Source: JALORV01 sp963780715
GTDB taxonomy: Bacteria; Pseudomonadota; Gammaproteobacteria; Burkholderiales; Burkholderiaceae_F
Direction: 5' to 3'
Assembly: GCA_963780715.1 (NCBI GenBank)
Contig: CAWADK010000019.1
Location: 1 to 64,000, forward strand
Length of the DNA stretch: 64,000 nucleotides
Shown: in pieces, positions 57,633-64,000 of the stretch
Layout of the letters: every line of letters starts with the position of its first letter
Numbering within the stretch: the first letter of the stretch is position 1
Notes under the pieces: generated by a model
Databases searched by the model: none
Told to the model about the DNA's origin: nothing
The model's input: the letters and a program-made list of their open reading frames with translations, nothing else
Position numbers and translations under genes: made by a program

Positions 57633-58682
57633 TCAACCCCTGACCGAAATGCCTCGCCCGGCCGCGAGTTCGCCGATGATGGCCGCGGTGTCGAAGCCCT
57701 CGGCGCGAAAAACCCCCAGCACGTCATCGACCGCGCCAGGTGCGCAGGCAACCAGCAGCCCTCCGCTGGTCTGCGGATCGGTCAGCAGGGCCTTCATCGT
57801 GTCGTCGACGCTGTTCAGCGTCACATGCTGGCCGTAGCCGGCCCAGTTGCGGCCGGAGGCGCCGGTGACATAGCCCCGGGCAGCGAGCTGGGCGGCGCCG
57901 GGCAGTAGCGGGATGTCGCGGGCGCGCAACTGTGCGGCGAGTCCGCTGCCGAGCGCAATTTCGTTCAGGTGGCCGAGCAGGCCGAAGCCGGTGACGTCGG
58001 TCAGCGCGTGGACGGCGTCCATTTCGGACAGGCGCCGCCCGGGCGTGTTGAGCTTCGTCGTGCTGGCGATCATCTGCGCATAGCCGGCGGCGTCGAGCGC
58101 GTCTTTCTTCAGCGCAGCCGAATAGATACCGACGCCGAGTGGCTTGCCGAGGACCAGCACGTCACCCGGCTTGGCGCCTGAGTTCTTCTTGACTCTCTTC
58201 GGGTGCACGAGGCCGAGCGCAACGAGGCCGTAGATCGGCTCGACCGAGTCGATCGTGTGCCCGCCCGCAATCGGGATGCCGGCGGCGGCGCAGACGTCCT
58301 GCCCGCCCTCGACGATGCGGCGGATCACTTCGAGCGGCAGCTGGTTCACCGGCATCGCGAGCAGCGCCAGCGCCATGATCGGCGTGCCGCCCATCGCGTA
58401 GACGTCGGAGATCGCGTTGGTCGCCGCAATGCGGCCGAAGTCGTACGGATCGTCGACGATCGGCATGAAGAAGTCGGTGGTGGCAATCAGCGCCTGCTCG
58501 TCGTTGATCTGGTAGACGGCGGCGTCGTCCGACGTCTCGATGCCGACCAGCAGCTGCGGCGGGACGATGCCCCGCGAGCCCTTGAGAATTTCGCCGAGCA
58601 CACCGGGCGCGATCTTGCAGCCGCAGCCGCCGCCATGCGAAAAGGACGTGAGCTTGATCTTGAGGTCGGACGGAGCGTTCAT
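57633..58682 (-). CDS. selD: Selenide, water dikinase (SelD/SenC)
   Basis: A 349-residue enzyme making selenophosphate from selenide and ATP. The N-terminal SFSHGGGCGCKIAP carries the catalytic Cys20 and Lys23 (E. coli Cys17/Lys20); the position is Cys, not selenocysteine. IETSDDAAVYQINDEQALIATTDFF and the late TDPQTSGGLLVAC are typical. Its ATG overlaps the stop of the glycosyltransferase gene by 4 bases. That pairing is the senB-senC arrangement of selenoneine clusters; the same protein may also serve tRNA or selenoprotein use of selenium. Confidence 0.95.
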   Translation of the reverse strand: MNAPSDLKIKLTSFSHGGGCGCKIAPGVLGEILKGSRGIVPPQLLVGIETSDDAAVYQINDEQALIATTDFFMPIVDDPYDFGRIAATNAISDVYAMGGTPIMALALLAMPVNQLPLEVIRRIVEGGQDVCAAAGIPIAGGHTIDSVEPIYGLVALGLVHPKRVKKNSGAKPGDVLVLGKPLGVGIYSAALKKDALDAAGYAQMIASTTKLNTPGRRLSEMDAVHALTDVTGFGLLGHLNEIALGSGLAAQLRARDIPLLPGAAQLAARGYVTGASGRNWAGYGQHVTLNSVDDTMKALLTDPQTSGGLLVACAPGAVDDVLGVFRAEGFDTAAIIGELAAGRGISVRG

Positions 58683-59674
58683 CGGGAGGATCTGCGGCGT
58701 GGAACCTCGCGATTATGGAGGAGCTGGTGCACGAGGTCGCGCACGGCAGCCCGCTCGACCTTGGGGCTGAAGAGCCAGGCGCGCGCACGGCAGGCCGAAG
58801 CCAATCGCCGGAGGAATGCGCGGTCGGTCGACGCCCGCTCCACCAGTTCGGTCGCCTCGCGCACGTCGCCCACGCGGAACACGCCGGGATAGCGGCCCCC
58901 GACCATACCAACGTTGCCGTCGGCGTTGGAGACGACGACCGGCGTGCCGCTGCGGATCGCCTCCAGCACCGCCTGCGCGCCGCCTTCCATCTTCGACGGG
59001 TGCAGCAGCAGCGCGGCATGGCGCATCAGCTGGCGCGCGCGGGCTCGCGTCAGTTCACCCAGCCACCGGTAGCGCGTGGTGCGCGCCTCGGTGCGCAGCG
59101 CAGCCGCGGCATAGCGGTCTTCGAGCGCTGCACCAGCGTGCAGGATGCGCACGCGCGAGGTCGCCGGCAGCCCGAGTGCGACGCGCATCACGGTCTGCGG
59201 GTCTTTCTCGTAGCGCAGGTGGCCGACCACAGCGACATCGAAGGTGCGGCTCCGACGCGCGCCGCGCTTCAGCGCTGGCGCCGACTGGAAGATGACCGTG
59301 GTCTTGGTGCGATGGTGCGCGGGCAGGGCCTGCGCAGCGAGCTCCTGCAGCACGACGAGGCGGTCAGCAAGCGCGAGCGAACGCTGTGCGTCTCGGCTGG
59401 CCGGCAGGTCACGGTAGAGATCAGTGCCGGTGAGCACGACGCCGAGGCCGCGGTCAGGATACGCGGCGCGGAATGCAGCAATCGAATCGGCCGAGCGTCG
59501 CGCGTGCAGCGCAATCATCACGTCGCACGGCTTGCCGTCCCACTCCTCGAGGATCCTCACGCGATGGTCCGGCCGCAGGAAGCGCGCCCAGCGCGCGGCC
59601 GTGTGCCAGTTGCCGGTGTTCGCCTCGCGCGACGCCGGTGTGACGATGCAGACGGAAGGTCGGGAAGAGTTCAA
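58679..59674 (-). CDS. senB: Glycosyltransferase-like selenosugar synthase SenB
   Basis: A 331-residue GT-B-like protein. Seen: CIVTPASREANTGNWHTAARWARFL, LTGTDLYRDL, FDVAVVGHLRYEKDPQTVMR, and the donor-site region LLLHPSKMEGGAQAVLEAIRSGTPVVVSNADGN. This is the family (TIGR04348, from memory) whose Variovorax member SenB couples selenophosphate with a UDP-sugar to make a selenosugar. The 4-base overlap with selD, the supplier of selenophosphate, supports this strongly. Upstream, 195 bases separate it from the divergent gene at 59870. Confidence 0.87.
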   Translation of the reverse strand: MNSSRPSVCIVTPASREANTGNWHTAARWARFLRPDHRVRILEEWDGKPCDVMIALHARRSADSIAAFRAAYPDRGLGVVLTGTDLYRDLPASRDAQRSLALADRLVVLQELAAQALPAHHRTKTTVIFQSAPALKRGARRSRTFDVAVVGHLRYEKDPQTVMRVALGLPATSRVRILHAGAALEDRYAAAALRTEARTTRYRWLGELTRARARQLMRHAALLLHPSKMEGGAQAVLEAIRSGTPVVVSNADGNVGMVGGRYPGVFRVGDVREATELVERASTDRAFLRRLASACRARAWLFSPKVERAAVRDLVHQLLHNREVPRRRSSR

Positions 59675-59869
59675 GACGCAGTGGGCAGGAGCGGCGCGCT
59701 CGACGGGCCGGCCCAGGCTCGTGGTGGCCTTTATGAGTATAGGGAGGCGGCGTCCGGCCGGGATCGGTCCGATCGGTCGATATGCGGTCAGGTGGCCGGC
59801 GCGCGGCAGTGATCGAGTTCCTGAGATTCCTGTTTTGAAGAGGCGTCAGTTTGCGGAATACTCCGCGCC

Positions 59870-60316
59870 ATGAAACGACGATTGCACTTCGCGCCTGGCC
59901 TGGGGTGGAAGGTCCTGACCGCTCTATTCGCGATGTTGGGGTCGGGCCTGCAGGCTCAGGCGCAGGCGCCCGCGACCGGCGACCTGGCGAGCAGCTACGT
60001 CGAAGCTCAGGAGCGGGGCCGACGCGACGAATCGGACCCGACGACGCGCGACTATCACCGCGATGTCCTGTTGCCGCAGTTCAGCGAACGCTATCGTGCG
60101 CATTTCCGGGACTGCACGGCAAGCGTGCCGCAGCCGGAGTCCACGCCGTTTTCGTTCGTGGCGGCGATCGGCGCCGACGGACGAGTACTGCGCCTGTGGA
60201 GCGATCGCAGCACCAATGTGTACCAGTGCATGCGCGGACGGCTGCTGTTCGACCGCTTTGCGCCGCCGCCGCGCGCGCCGTTCTATCTCTACATCCACAT
60301 GCGCTTCGTCAACTGA
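59870..60316 (+). CDS. Secreted hypothetical protein
   Basis: A 148-residue exported protein with a signal peptide ending near residue 32 (GSGLQAQAQA). The mature part has two cysteines that could form a disulfide (FRDCTASVP and NVYQCMRG) and the segment FSFVAAIGADGRVLRLWSDRSTN. I do not recognise the family. It is followed after 31 bases by a phosphatase lipoprotein on the same strand. Confidence 0.75.
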   Translation: MKRRLHFAPGLGWKVLTALFAMLGSGLQAQAQAPATGDLASSYVEAQERGRRDESDPTTRDYHRDVLLPQFSERYRAHFRDCTASVPQPESTPFSFVAAIGADGRVLRLWSDRSTNVYQCMRGRLLFDRFAPPPRAPFYLYIHMRFVN

Positions 60317-60347
60317 CGCGAAAGCGCCGGGCACTCAGGAAAGAGCC

Positions 60348-61244
60348 ATGCGTTCAATTGCCGGCGCGATTCTCGGCCTGTGGCTGGTCGCTTGCGGCGG
60401 CACGGAGGCGCCTGACGCAAGGCAGGCTGTTGTTTCATCGTCGATCAGTGTCGTCGCGGCAGGCGACATCGCAGACTGCGGCTCGGATGGCTTGCAGTTT
60501 CCCGACGCCTTCCGTACCGCTGGTTTGATTGCGCCGACAGATACGCTGGTGCTGACGCTGGGAGACAACACCTATCCCGTCGGCGCGGCGCCGGAGTTCG
60601 CCGACTGCTTCCACGCGACCTGGGGCGGCTTCAAGGAGAAGATGCGGCCCAGCCCGGGCAATCACGACTACATGACGACCGACGCCGGTGCGTACTTCGA
60701 TTATTTCGGCGCCGCGGCCGGGCCGGACCGGCGCGGCTACTACAGCTTCGATGCCGGCGGCTGGCACTTCGTCTCACTGAACAGCAACGCCGATGCCGGA
60801 GTCGGGTCGGCGCAGTACGCGTGGCTGCAGGCCGATCTGGCTGCGAACTCCGACACGTTGTGCACGCTCGCCTACTGGCATCACCCGGTGTTCAGCTCTG
60901 GGCCGCACGGCAATGACCGGCGCATGGCCGACGTGTTCCGGCTGCTGCACGAATCCGGCGCGGAGATCGTGCTGGTAGGCCATGACCACATCTACGAGCG
61001 ATTTGCGCCGCAGGATGCCACGGGCAATGCCGACTCGGAACGTGGAGTCCGCAGCTTCACGGTAGGAACCGGCGGCGCTCGTCTGTATTCCCTGCGCAGA
61101 CCGCAGCCGAACAGCGAAGTTCGCGATGCGTCGACGCACGGCGTGCTGCGCCTGACGCTGAGTTCGAACAGCTATCGGTGGGCGTTCGTCCCGGTGGCGG
61201 GCAGTGCGCCGCGCGACGAAGGTGCGGCAGCATGCCACCGCTAG
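60348..61244 (+). CDS. Metallophosphoesterase lipoprotein
   Basis: A 298-residue calcineurin-like phosphatase resembling purple/tartrate-resistant acid phosphatases. Lipobox LVAC puts the lipidated Cys at residue 16. Metal ligands are in AAGDIADC, GDNTYP, GNHDY, YWHHPVFSSGPHG and GHDHIYER. It should act in the periplasm on phosphomonoesters. The ATG at 60348 follows AGGAAAG. Confidence 0.88.
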   Translation: MRSIAGAILGLWLVACGGTEAPDARQAVVSSSISVVAAGDIADCGSDGLQFPDAFRTAGLIAPTDTLVLTLGDNTYPVGAAPEFADCFHATWGGFKEKMRPSPGNHDYMTTDAGAYFDYFGAAAGPDRRGYYSFDAGGWHFVSLNSNADAGVGSAQYAWLQADLAANSDTLCTLAYWHHPVFSSGPHGNDRRMADVFRLLHESGAEIVLVGHDHIYERFAPQDATGNADSERGVRSFTVGTGGARLYSLRRPQPNSEVRDASTHGVLRLTLSSNSYRWAFVPVAGSAPRDEGAAACHR

Positions 61245-61266
61245 GCACACGTCGCCTGCGCCCGCG

Positions 61267-61752
61267 TCAGAGCACCTGGTTCTGCCGGATGTCGAACTTC
61301 AGAACGACGGCTGGTCCGAAGCTGCCGTTGGCGAGCTGCGGGCGGTAGGTGTACTCGAAGACGGCGCAGGCGAGGGTGACGGACTCAAGCGGTGGCTGCG
61401 TGTCGGCCGACGCGTCGGCAACGTTCACCGATGTGATCAGCACGTCGGTCATGCGCAGCGTGATGTAGTCGCCGACCGTGGTCATGGGCCGCGCCACGCT
61501 GAGGATGCCTTCGGCGATGTGCTGTCCCATGACACACGCTCGCCACAGGGGTGGAGACGCGGTATCCACGCGATGGGCAAACGTGAATGGCGCGAAGGTG
61601 GGCCGGCTCACGCTGCTGCCGCCACCGCCTGGAGCCGGCGGCGTCACGGCCACGCCCCAGCTCCAGCTTTCGACGACGATTTCTTCGCGGTGCCGCTTGG
61701 ATGTGGACTCGCCCTTGATGCCGGTCAGGCTGAGGTGGATGGCATCGGCCAT
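61267..61752 (-). CDS. hcp: Hcp family type VI secretion protein
   Basis: A 161-residue Hcp-like protein: MADAIHLSLTGIKGES, HREEIVVESWSWGVAV, ACVMGQHIAEGILSV and the C-terminal VVLKFDIRQNQVL follow the family plan. Hcp forms the hexameric tube of type VI secretion and can carry effectors. No other T6SS structural gene is in the window, so it is an orphan copy, accompanied only by the next gene upstream. Confidence 0.85.
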   Translation of the reverse strand: MADAIHLSLTGIKGESTSKRHREEIVVESWSWGVAVTPPAPGGGGSSVSRPTFAPFTFAHRVDTASPPLWRACVMGQHIAEGILSVARPMTTVGDYITLRMTDVLITSVNVADASADTQPPLESVTLACAVFEYTYRPQLANGSFGPAVVLKFDIRQNQVL

Positions 61753-61857
61753 GTCGGTTCTCCGTGGAAGATTCCGTTCACGTTAATTGAACGTACCGTC
61801 ACCGCACATGCCGTGAATCGAGGCCCGGCCGTCGGCACGACGCGAGCCCGGCTCGAA

Positions 61858-62253
61858 CTACGGGATCTGGATCTTGCCGCCGCCGCCCAGCCCGCCCGGC
61901 GGGAACCCGGCGCCACCTTGGCCCGGCAGCACGATCGACGACGCCGCCTGGCGCCGCATGTCCTGCAGTTCCCTGACCGTGCGCTCGACGGCGATCTTTG
62001 CCGCGGCGGCGTAGCCTTCGACTGCCTCGGCGAGCGACTTGGCTTCGATGTCGAAGTTGATCGGCAGCGGCCCCATCTGCGTCATGATCTGTGCTTCCCC
62101 GGTGTAGACGACGGGGCGCCCGCCGTCCGTTGCACCGAGCGCGGTGACAGGCACCAGAGTGCGGATCGTGCCGATCTTGCGATCGGTGTAGATCTCTTCG
62201 CGATACAGCGAGGAGGCGTCCATCGAGATGTCGAGGTCGGCGTTAGAGGCCAT
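61858..62253 (-). CDS. Hypothetical protein linked to Hcp
   Basis: A 131-residue protein with no known domain that I can name. It begins ASNADLDISMDASSLYREEIYTDRKIGTIRTLVPVT, has a predicted helix in the middle (SLAEAVEGYAAAAKIAVERTVRELQDMRRQ) and a glycine-rich tail (GQGGAGFPPGGLGGGG). It lies 105 bases upstream of hcp on the same strand, so it may be an adaptor or cargo for that Hcp (inference). Confidence 0.7.
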   Translation of the reverse strand: MASNADLDISMDASSLYREEIYTDRKIGTIRTLVPVTALGATDGGRPVVYTGEAQIMTQMGPLPINFDIEAKSLAEAVEGYAAAAKIAVERTVRELQDMRRQAASSIVLPGQGGAGFPPGGLGGGGKIQIP

Positions 62254-62438
62254 GGCATTCTCCAGCGGGGGTTGCAGTCAGCAGCCTTCAGATGACGCCT
62301 GTCGAGGCCTGAGCCGGGCGGACGCCAACTGCGCGGCCAGCGAGTATAGGGTAGGGACGCAATCCGCCGCCGCTGACCCGGATCAAGTACGCCAGCGGGC
62401 GCCGGGCTAGCCTGCCAGTTTTCGCGGGGGAAGCCAGG

Positions 62439-63647
62439 GTGCAACGAGTACTCGCCGGGGGCCTGCGCCCGTTGCGACTGCGGGGCCGCGAACTGCTGCC
62501 GATCGTCCAGGGTGGCATGGGGGTCGGCGTGTCGGCACATCGACTCGCGTCGGCGGTGGCGCGCGAGGACGCGCTCGGCACGATCGCTTCGGTCGACCTG
62601 CGGCATCACCATGCGGACCTGATGGCGCAGTGCAAGGACGTGCGTGACCGCACCGTGCTGGACCGATTGAACCTCATCGCGCTCGATCGGGAGATCCATC
62701 TCGCGCGGGAGCAGTCGCAGGGGCGCGGCGCGATCGCCGTCAACGTGATGAAGGCCGTCGACCAGCACGCGGCGCTGATTCGCCAGTCGTGCGAATCGGG
62801 AGCGGATGCCATCGTCATGGGTGCCGGCCTGCCGCTGGACCTGCCGGACCTGTGCGCCGGATTCCCGGAGGTGGCGCTGATTCCGATCCTGTCCGATGCG
62901 CGCGGCGTGTCGATCGTGCTGCGCCGCTGGCTGCGCAAGAACCGGGTGCCCGATGCGATCGTCATCGAGCATCCGCGCTATGCGGGAGGTCATCTCGGCG
63001 CGACGCGCATCGAAGACATCAACGATCCCCGCTTCGACTTCGATCGCGTGATCGAAGACGTGTCGCTGACACTGCGCGACCTGCAGCTTGAAGCCGACCG
63101 GATCCCCCTCATCGCGGCCGGCGGCATCAATTCCCACGAGAAGATGCGCGACGTGCTCGCGCTGGGCTACGCCGCCGTGCAGGTCGGCACCGCGTTTGCG
63201 GTGACGACCGAAGGTGACGCCCATCCCAACTTCAAGAAGGTGCTGGCCGAAGCGCAGCCGCGCGACATCGTCGAGTTCATCAGCGTCGCGGGCCTGCCGG
63301 CGCGCGCGGTGCGCTCGGTCTGGCTCGAACGCTACCTGCGTCGCGAGTCGGTGCTGCAGCAGGAAGCCGCGGAGTGGACGGCGAAGAAGTTGCCACCCGA
63401 TCCCGTCGGCCGCTGCAGCGGGGCGTTGCAGTGCCTGACGACCTGCGGACTGCGCGACAGCATCGCCACGATCGGCCAGTTCTGCATCGACACCCAGCTT
63501 GCCGCCGCGCTGCGCGGTGAGCTTGCCCGCGGACTCTTTTTCCGGGGTGCGGCGACCGTGCCGTTCGGCACGGCGATCCGGCCCGTGCGCGAACTGATCG
63601 ACTACTACCTGAGCGGGCGGATGCCGGCGGGTCTTGCCAGCGCCTGA
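62439..63647 (+). CDS. Nitronate monooxygenase family protein
   Basis: A 402-residue FMN-dependent barrel of the 2-nitropropane dioxygenase family. Seen: PIVQGGMGVGVSAHRLASAVARE, AVNVMKAVDQHAALI, HPRYAGGHLGA, IPLIAAGGINSHEKMRDVLALGYAAVQVGTAF. A GTG start at 62439 fits, since the conserved region begins about residue 20. Members oxidise alkyl nitronates, but a number act as other flavoproteins; the C-terminal cysteine-rich part (GRCSGALQCLTTCGL) is a feature of the long subgroup. Confidence 0.88.
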   Translation: MQRVLAGGLRPLRLRGRELLPIVQGGMGVGVSAHRLASAVAREDALGTIASVDLRHHHADLMAQCKDVRDRTVLDRLNLIALDREIHLAREQSQGRGAIAVNVMKAVDQHAALIRQSCESGADAIVMGAGLPLDLPDLCAGFPEVALIPILSDARGVSIVLRRWLRKNRVPDAIVIEHPRYAGGHLGATRIEDINDPRFDFDRVIEDVSLTLRDLQLEADRIPLIAAGGINSHEKMRDVLALGYAAVQVGTAFAVTTEGDAHPNFKKVLAEAQPRDIVEFISVAGLPARAVRSVWLERYLRRESVLQQEAAEWTAKKLPPDPVGRCSGALQCLTTCGLRDSIATIGQFCIDTQLAAALRGELARGLFFRGAATVPFGTAIRPVRELIDYYLSGRMPAGLASA

Positions 63648-63651
63648 GCGG

Positions 63652-64000
63652 CTACTCCAGACCGGTCGGAATGCCCATCACGGCGTTGAAGCCGCAATCG
63701 ACGTGCGTGATCTCGGCGGTGACTCCGGCGGCGAGATCGGACAGCAGGAACGCCGCCACGTTGCCGACGTCTTCGATCGTCACGTTGCGCCGCATGGGTG
63801 CCGTGCTCTCGACCACCGAGAAGATCTTCGAGAAGCCCTTGATGCCGGCGGCGGCGAGCGTCTTGATCGGGCCGGCGGAAATTCCGTTGACGCGGATGCC
63901 GCGCGGGCCGAGGCTGGCCGCGAGATAGCGGACACTGGCCTCGAGGCTCGCCTTGGCGAGTCCCATCGTGTTGTAGCTCGGCACGGCGCGCTCGGCGCCG
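63652..64000 (-). CDS. fabI: Enoyl-ACP reductase FabI, C-terminal part (5' cut by window edge)
   Basis: The last 115 residues of an NADH-dependent enoyl-acyl carrier protein reductase. The active-site motif YNTMGLAK (Y-x6-K), the segment LAASLGPRGIRVNGISAGPIKTLAAAGI and the end THVDCGFNAVMGI are diagnostic. The frame is open to the right edge, so the N-terminus is outside the window. Confidence 0.95.
   Translation of the reverse strand, partial: GAERAVPSYNTMGLAKASLEASVRYLAASLGPRGIRVNGISAGPIKTLAAAGIKGFSKIFSVVESTAPMRRNVTIEDVGNVAAFLLSDLAAGVTAEITHVDCGFNAVMGIPTGLE

Noticed and set aside
57633..58682. Selenocysteine (in-frame UGA) in SelD
   Set aside because: The catalytic position is an ordinary Cys codon in GGGCGCK and the frame is uninterrupted.

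Overview
The window is GC-rich (roughly two thirds G+C), densely packed bacterial chromosome. It looks like a betaproteobacterium of the order Burkholderiales: a DUF4148 secreted protein, a lysine-rich 40-residue peptide of a type common in that order, a CCCCCTTGG...CCAAGGGGG intergenic repeat, a tandem glycine riboswitch ahead of gcvTHP, and a senB/selD pair. I cannot name a genus. No tRNA, rRNA, CRISPR array or intact insertion sequence was seen.

Layout. 1-1110: 3' half of a PLP-dependent Arg/Lys/Orn decarboxylase. 1132-11427 (minus): a phosphorelay made of a giant hybrid kinase with 14 GAF domains, an Hpt protein and a receiver-nucleotide cyclase. 11564-13970: small membrane protein, threonine aldolase, NmrA-like protein. 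14192-18825: ABC importer with a linked phosphodiesterase. 18929-23716: glycine riboswitch and gcvT-gcvH-gcvP. 23945-28653: basic peptide, diheme cytochrome c, DUF4148 protein, L-serine dehydratase, alpha/beta hydrolase, hypothetical protein. 28743-33005 (minus): fadH, folA (DHFR), EamA permease, thyA. 33181-36620: acyl-CoA synthetase and a thiamine-diphosphate lyase. 36671-39135 (minus): Mla/MCE-type lipid transport genes without an ATPase. 39304-48950: GlsB-like protein, MsbA-like ABC exporter, MAPEG protein, lipocalin-like protein, FtsX-type permease, MgtA-like ATPase, LolD-like ATPase. 49050-50946: threonine ammonia-lyase and an unknown protein.

51008-59674 is the most interesting part. 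egtD and an EgtB/SenA-type synthase converge at 52 kb, and senB-selD lie at 57.6-59.7 kb. Together they supply the expected parts of a selenoneine (selenium ergothioneine) pathway. Between them sits about 4 kb of accessory DNA: a ribbon-helix-helix-like gene, a HigBA-like toxin-antitoxin pair, a TPR/HD-GYP protein, a divergent 37-residue double-glycine-leader peptide with two upstream palindromes and a strong terminator, and a HipB-like regulator followed by what may be a hipA remnant. 59870-64000: secreted protein, phosphatase lipoprotein, orphan Hcp with a partner protein, nitronate monooxygenase and the 3' end of fabI.

Metabolic theme: threonine aldolase, glycine cleavage, serine dehydratase, threonine ammonia-lyase, DHFR and thymidylate synthase all touch glycine/serine/threonine and one-carbon metabolism. 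A technical theme is equally clear: ten otherwise normal genes are broken by single-base frame shifts, nearly all at short G/C runs, which points to residual sequencing or assembly errors more than to gene decay.
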